From the NCBI GenBank assembly GCA_045638005.1, contig JAZUAN010000021.1:1-7977 (forward strand): a DNA stretch of 7,977 nucleotides, written 5' to 3'. Every line of letters starts with the position of its first letter. The first letter of the stretch is position 1. Made by a program: the position numbers and the translations under genes. Of this stretch, positions 6,087 through 7,977 are shown one piece after another. This DNA is from URNF01 sp045638005 (GTDB lineage Bacteria > Bacillota > Clostridia > Oscillospirales > Acutalibacteraceae). Under the pieces are notes generated by a model that was not told the DNA's origin, did no database searches, and saw only the letters and a program-made list of their open reading frames with translations.

Positions 6087-6106
6087 AATGTTGTAATCAT
6101 TCAAAG
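6073..6106. promoter_or_regulatory. Candidate PerR/Fur-family operator, 34-bp near-palindrome
   Basis: The outer arms CTTTGAAT (6073-6080) and ATTCAAAG (6099-6106) are perfect inverted repeats. The 18 nt between them continue the symmetry, so that 14 of 17 pairs match. The core (6082-6097, ATTATAAT then GTTGTAAT) resembles AT-rich PerR boxes but is not an exact TTATAATnATTATAA. It covers the -10 and probable transcription start of the adjacent perR-like gene, where a bound repressor would block its own transcription. Binding by this protein is inference. Confidence 0.6.
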
Positions 6107-6122
6107 AAACGGAGGGACACGG

Positions 6123-6527
6123 ATGAACGACCAACAATTGATGCAAATACTCAAAGAACATGGACTACGTCCAACCGCGCAGCGGGTTGCATTGTATCGG
6201 TATCTTTTGGAACATCCGGAGCATCCCACCGCTGAGAAGATTCACGAACATCTGCAACTCCCCTGCTCCTTGATGACTATTTATAACGGTTTGGATGCGT
6301 TAGCGGATGCGGGACTTATCCGCATCGTGACCATTGAACCGGGCATCAAACGCTTTGATGCCACCGTTAAAGAGCATGGGCATTTCCGCTGTACAACATG
6401 TGGGTCAGTATATGATTTCCCATTTGTGCCGGAAAATACGCAGGTGTCACATCTAGACGGTTTTCAGATATTGGATCACGATTTGTACTGTTCCGGTATC
6501 TGCCGCAGCTGTCTGACAGCTGAATAA
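6123..6527 (+). CDS. perR: PerR-like Fur-family peroxide-responsive repressor
   Basis: The 134-residue protein has the Fur-family layout. An N-terminal winged helix spans about residues 1-78 (GLRPTAQRVALYRYLLEH at 14-31, then the recognition region SLMTIYNGLDALADAGL at 49-65). A C-terminal metal-binding dimerisation domain follows. Ligands expected for the PerR regulatory iron site are all present: H34, D79, H85, H87 and D98, with D98 an aspartate as in PerR. The structural zinc site has C90-x-x-C93 and C127-x-x-C130. In PerR, peroxide oxidises the iron-binding histidines and releases DNA. The ATG at 6123 is chosen because GGAGGG (6111-6116) sits 6 nt upstream; an upstream in-frame TTG at 6045 would lie before the promoter. 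It precedes rubrerythrin by 32 nt, probably as an operon. Fur or Zur activity cannot be excluded. Confidence 0.88.
   Translation: MNDQQLMQILKEHGLRPTAQRVALYRYLLEHPEHPTAEKIHEHLQLPCSLMTIYNGLDALADAGLIRIVTIEPGIKRFDATVKEHGHFRCTTCGSVYDFPFVPENTQVSHLDGFQILDHDLYCSGICRSCLTAE
6506..6522. repeat. Perfect 17-nt palindrome at the 3' end of perR
   Basis: CAGCTGTC, one T, then GACAGCTG form a perfect inverted repeat ending just before the perR stop. In RNA it would fold as a 6-7 bp stem with a 3-5 nt loop. A second AT-rich palindrome (6523-6542, 9 of 10 pairs) follows and ends in a T run at 6541-6546, just before the rubrerythrin ribosome binding site. It could act as a weak attenuator or stabilise the RNA. 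No U run follows the first stem directly, so it is not called a terminator. Confidence 0.45.
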
Positions 6528-6559
6528 ATTTTAAAAATTATTTTTTGGAGGAAAATGTT

Positions 6560-7108
6560 ATGAAAAAGTATGTCTGTTCTGTATGCGGTTACGTTCACGA
6601 AGGTGAGATGCCCGAGGGTTTCACCTGCCCCCAGTGCCACGTCCCTGCTTCTAAGTTCAAAGAGGTCGGCGGCGGCGAAAAAACCTGGGCTGCCGAGCAT
6701 GTAGTCGGCGTCGCGAAGGGTGTTGACGAGCGTATCATCGAGGGTCTGCGTGCAAACTTCGAGGGCGAGTGCAGTGAAGTTGGCATGTATCTTGCCATGG
6801 CGCGTGTTGCCCACCGCGAAGGCTATCCCGAAATCGGCCTTTACTGGGAGAAAGCCGCTTATGAAGAGGCTGAGCACGCCGCAAAATTCGCCGAATTGCT
6901 CGGCGAAGTGGTGACCGACTCCACCAAGAAAAATTTGGAGATGCGTGTTGACGCTGAAAACGGCGCTACCGCCGGCAAGTTTGAACTCGCTAAAATGGCG
7001 AAAGAGCTGGGCTTGGACGCTATCCATGACACCGTACACGAGATGGCTCGTGACGAGGCAAGACACGGCAAAGCATTTGAGGGACTCCTCAACCGCTATT
7101 TCGGTTAA
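6560..7108 (+). CDS. Reverse rubrerythrin (rubredoxin domain N-terminal), peroxide reductase
   Basis: Rubrerythrins reduce hydrogen peroxide to water at a diiron site, fed with electrons through a rubredoxin iron centre. In this 182-residue protein the rubredoxin-like domain comes first, with C6-x-x-C9 in YVCSVCGYVHEG and C23-x-x-C26 in FTCPQCHVP. A linker and a ferritin-like four-helix bundle (about 50-182) follow. Diiron ligand candidates are the glutamates in FEGECSEVGMYLAMARVA (67-84), E103-x-x-H106 in YEEAEHAAKF, and E166-x-x-H169 in DEARHG. This reversed domain order is typical of the clostridial peroxide and oxygen stress proteins under PerR control, such as the Clostridium acetobutylicum revRbr. 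The ATG at 6560 has GGAGG 8 nt upstream (6547-6551). A strong terminator follows directly. No residue appears missing. Confidence 0.94.
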   Translation: MKKYVCSVCGYVHEGEMPEGFTCPQCHVPASKFKEVGGGEKTWAAEHVVGVAKGVDERIIEGLRANFEGECSEVGMYLAMARVAHREGYPEIGLYWEKAAYEEAEHAAKFAELLGEVVTDSTKKNLEMRVDAENGATAGKFELAKMAKELGLDAIHDTVHEMARDEARHGKAFEGLLNRYFG

Positions 7109-7116
7109 GTAACAGC

Positions 7117-7153
7117 AAAACGGGCAACCCAACCATAGGTTGCCCGTTTTTTT
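7117..7153 (+). terminator. Intrinsic terminator after rubrerythrin
   Basis: Arms 7117-7129 and 7138-7150 pair perfectly over 13 bp (core CGGGCAACC/GGTTGCCCG) with an 8-nt loop, and the T run spans 7147-7153. It stands between the rubrerythrin and ferritin genes, and only 18 nt separate its T run from the ferritin start. It should end most rubrerythrin transcripts. Confidence 0.93.
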
Positions 7154-7171
7154 AAAGAAAGGGGTATTTTT

Positions 7172-7684
7172 GTGTTAGATCAAAAAGTCATCGAACTGTT
7201 GAACGATCAGATCAACAAAGAATTTTACAGCGCATACTTATATCTGGACATGGCAAACTTTTATATTGATAACGATCTGGATGGCTTTGGTAATTGGTAT
7301 ACCGTTCAGGCGCAAGAGGAACGCGACCACGCGATGCTGTTCTTGAAATACCTGCAAAACAACGGTATCAAGGTAACCCTCAAAACCATCGATCAACCGG
7401 ACAAGGTTTTTGAAAAACCTATTGATCCCCTGCTCGCCGGTGCGGAGCATGAGCGGTACGTCACCGAGCTTATCCACAATATCTATGACGCGGCTTACAG
7501 CGTTAAGGATTTCCGCACCATGCAATTCCTCGATTGGTTTGTAAAAGAGCAGGGCGAGGAGGAAGAAAACGCTGATAAGATGGTAGCGAAATTCAAATTG
7601 TTCGGCGACGACCCCAAAAGCTTGTATCTGTTAGACCAGGAACTCGGGGCACGCGTGTATACGGCGCCCAGTTTAGTGTTGTAA
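7172..7684 (+). CDS. ftnA: Bacterial ferritin (non-haem, FtnA type)
   Basis: The 170-residue protein matches the usual ferritin length. Ferritins form 24-subunit shells that oxidise Fe(II) at a diiron centre and store it as mineral. Ligands match the FtnA pattern at nearly the same numbering: E17 (INKEFYSAYLYLDMA), E50 and H53 (QAQEERDHA), E94, and E126, E129 and E130 in the KEQGEEEEN block. Helices follow the four-helix-bundle order, and the C-terminal helix (149-163) reads KSLYLLDQELGARVY. The start is GTG at 7172, with AAAGGGG (7158-7164) 7 nt upstream; no ATG or TTG alternative fits as well. It lies downstream of the rubrerythrin terminator with little room for its own promoter. Together with perR and rubrerythrin it suggests joint control of iron and peroxide. 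Confidence 0.95.
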   Translation: MLDQKVIELLNDQINKEFYSAYLYLDMANFYIDNDLDGFGNWYTVQAQEERDHAMLFLKYLQNNGIKVTLKTIDQPDKVFEKPIDPLLAGAEHERYVTELIHNIYDAAYSVKDFRTMQFLDWFVKEQGEEEENADKMVAKFKLFGDDPKSLYLLDQELGARVYTAPSLVL

Positions 7685-7748
7685 AAATGTAACAGCAACA
7701 AAGACTTGCTGAATCTATTTCTTTTTCCATTCTATTACAAACCTTTTG

Positions 7749-7787
7749 AAGATGTGCTATGATTTTACGTAGCACATCTTTTGTTTT
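7749..7787 (+). terminator. Intrinsic terminator after ferritin
   Basis: Arms 7749-7759 and 7770-7780 (AAGATGTGCTA/TAGCACATCTT) form an 11-bp perfect stem with a 10-nt loop and a T-rich tail TTTTGTTTT to 7787. It ends 14 nt before the next start codon. The left arm also contains TGCTATGAT (7755-7763), which fits an extended -10 promoter element. Confidence 0.85.
7755..7763 (+). promoter_or_regulatory. Possible extended -10 promoter for the lipoprotein gene
   Basis: TGCTATGAT fits an extended -10 (TGnTATnAT) and would start transcription near 7770, giving a short leader before the ATG at 7802. The -35 candidate TTACAA at 7735-7740 (17 nt spacing) matches only 3 of 6 consensus bases. The element lies inside the terminator hairpin, so it is tentative. 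Confidence 0.3.
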
Positions 7788-7801
7788 ATGGAGGAAAACA
7801 C

Positions 7802-7977
7802 ATGAAAAGAATTCTTGCGCTGCTTTTGGCAGCGAGCATCTTTTTCACCTTTACCGCTTGCGCGAAAAAGGGAGAGCAACAAACAACAGCTACGACGGTA
7901 ACCACAGTCACGACTGCGAGCACAACTATTATCGGCGGCACCACCACGCTTGAGGGTACCCCCCAAGCGAGTGAGAG
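7802..7977 (+). CDS. Secreted lipoprotein with Thr-rich linker, 5' end only
   Basis: The gene runs off the window, so only 58 codons are visible. The N-terminus is a lipoprotein signal peptide: basic MKR, a hydrophobic core ILALLLAASIFFTF (4-17), then FTAC with the probable lipidated cysteine C20. Phe at the -3 position is less common than Leu, so the lipobox is acceptable but not ideal. After a short charged AKKGEQQ there is a low-complexity Thr-rich stretch (about 28-50), as found in linkers that hold a domain away from the membrane. The ATG has GGAGG (7790-7794) 7 nt upstream. The functional domain lies beyond the window, so I assign no role; solute-binding and wall-associated proteins are both possible. 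Confidence 0.85.
   Translation, partial: MKRILALLLAASIFFTFTACAKKGEQQTTATTVTTVTTASTTIIGGTTTLEGTPQASE

Noticed and set aside
6045..6122. N-terminal extension of the perR-like gene from an upstream TTG
   Set aside because: The extension would cover the TTGACA promoter and the palindrome, and the ATG at 6123 has a much better ribosome binding site.
6545..6559. Five-residue upstream extension of rubrerythrin from TTG
   Set aside because: The TTG overlaps the ribosome binding site GGAGG (6547-6551); the ATG at 6560 is correctly spaced and gives the typical MKKYVC start.
7693..7711. CAGCAA/TTGCTG hairpin after ferritin
   Set aside because: A six-pair stem with only a loosely T-rich sequence after it; the stronger terminator at 7749-7787 explains the end of the transcript.
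7757..7966. - strand frame opposite the lipoprotein start
   Set aside because: It is antisense to a clear signal peptide gene and spans the terminator.

Overview
The window is ordinary chromosomal sequence, most likely from an anaerobic Gram-positive of the Clostridia. An Oscillospirales/Ruminococcaceae-type gut bacterium is my best guess. The evidence is a mid-GC base composition, strong AGGAGG-type ribosome binding sites, GTG and TTG starts, encoded tRNA CCA ends, and a PerR regulator followed by a 'reverse' rubrerythrin with its rubredoxin domain at the N-terminus. The lineage is inferred from gene content, not from a database match.

Region 1 (1-4683, + strand) is the distal part of an F-type ATP synthase operon in the classical order: the end of atpF (b), then atpH (delta), atpA (alpha), atpG (gamma), atpD (beta) and atpC (epsilon). 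Junctions are tight: F/H overlap by 8 nt, H/A and D/C overlap by 4 nt (ATGA), A/G are 6 nt apart, and G/D are 15 nt apart. The operon closes at a strong intrinsic terminator. The epsilon subunit has only 85 residues and lacks the usual C-terminal helical, autoinhibitory domain. The atpD start is best placed at a TTG.

Region 2 (4713-5230, - strand) is a four-tRNA cluster transcribed Gly(TCC)-Arg(TCT)-His(GTG)-Gln(TTG). It has a near-consensus promoter (TTGACA, 17 nt, TATCAT) upstream, a hairpin between His and Gln, and an 18-bp perfect hairpin directly after Gln. The Arg and His genes each show one mismatch in the acceptor stem.

Region 3 (5274-6002, - strand) encodes a one-pass membrane protein. 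Its extracellular part resembles a LytR-CpsA-Psr (LCP) domain, but the catalytic arginines appear to be missing.

Region 4 (6058-7787, + strand) is a peroxide/iron module: a PerR-like Fur-family repressor, a reverse rubrerythrin and a ferritin. The repressor promoter carries a 34-bp near-palindrome over its -10 region, a good candidate for an autoregulatory operator. A terminator lies between rubrerythrin and ferritin with almost no room for a separate ferritin promoter, so ferritin probably depends on read-through. PerR senses peroxide, rubrerythrin reduces peroxide, and ferritin stores the iron that would otherwise fuel Fenton chemistry.

Region 5 (7802-7977, + strand) is the start of a secreted lipoprotein with a Thr-rich linker, cut by the window end. 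No gene-free stretch exceeds 300 bases. I found no CRISPR array, insertion sequence, phage gene or clearly novel multi-gene system. The most interesting items are the operator-like palindrome, the degenerate LCP-like protein, the short epsilon subunit, and hairpins abutting gene starts.
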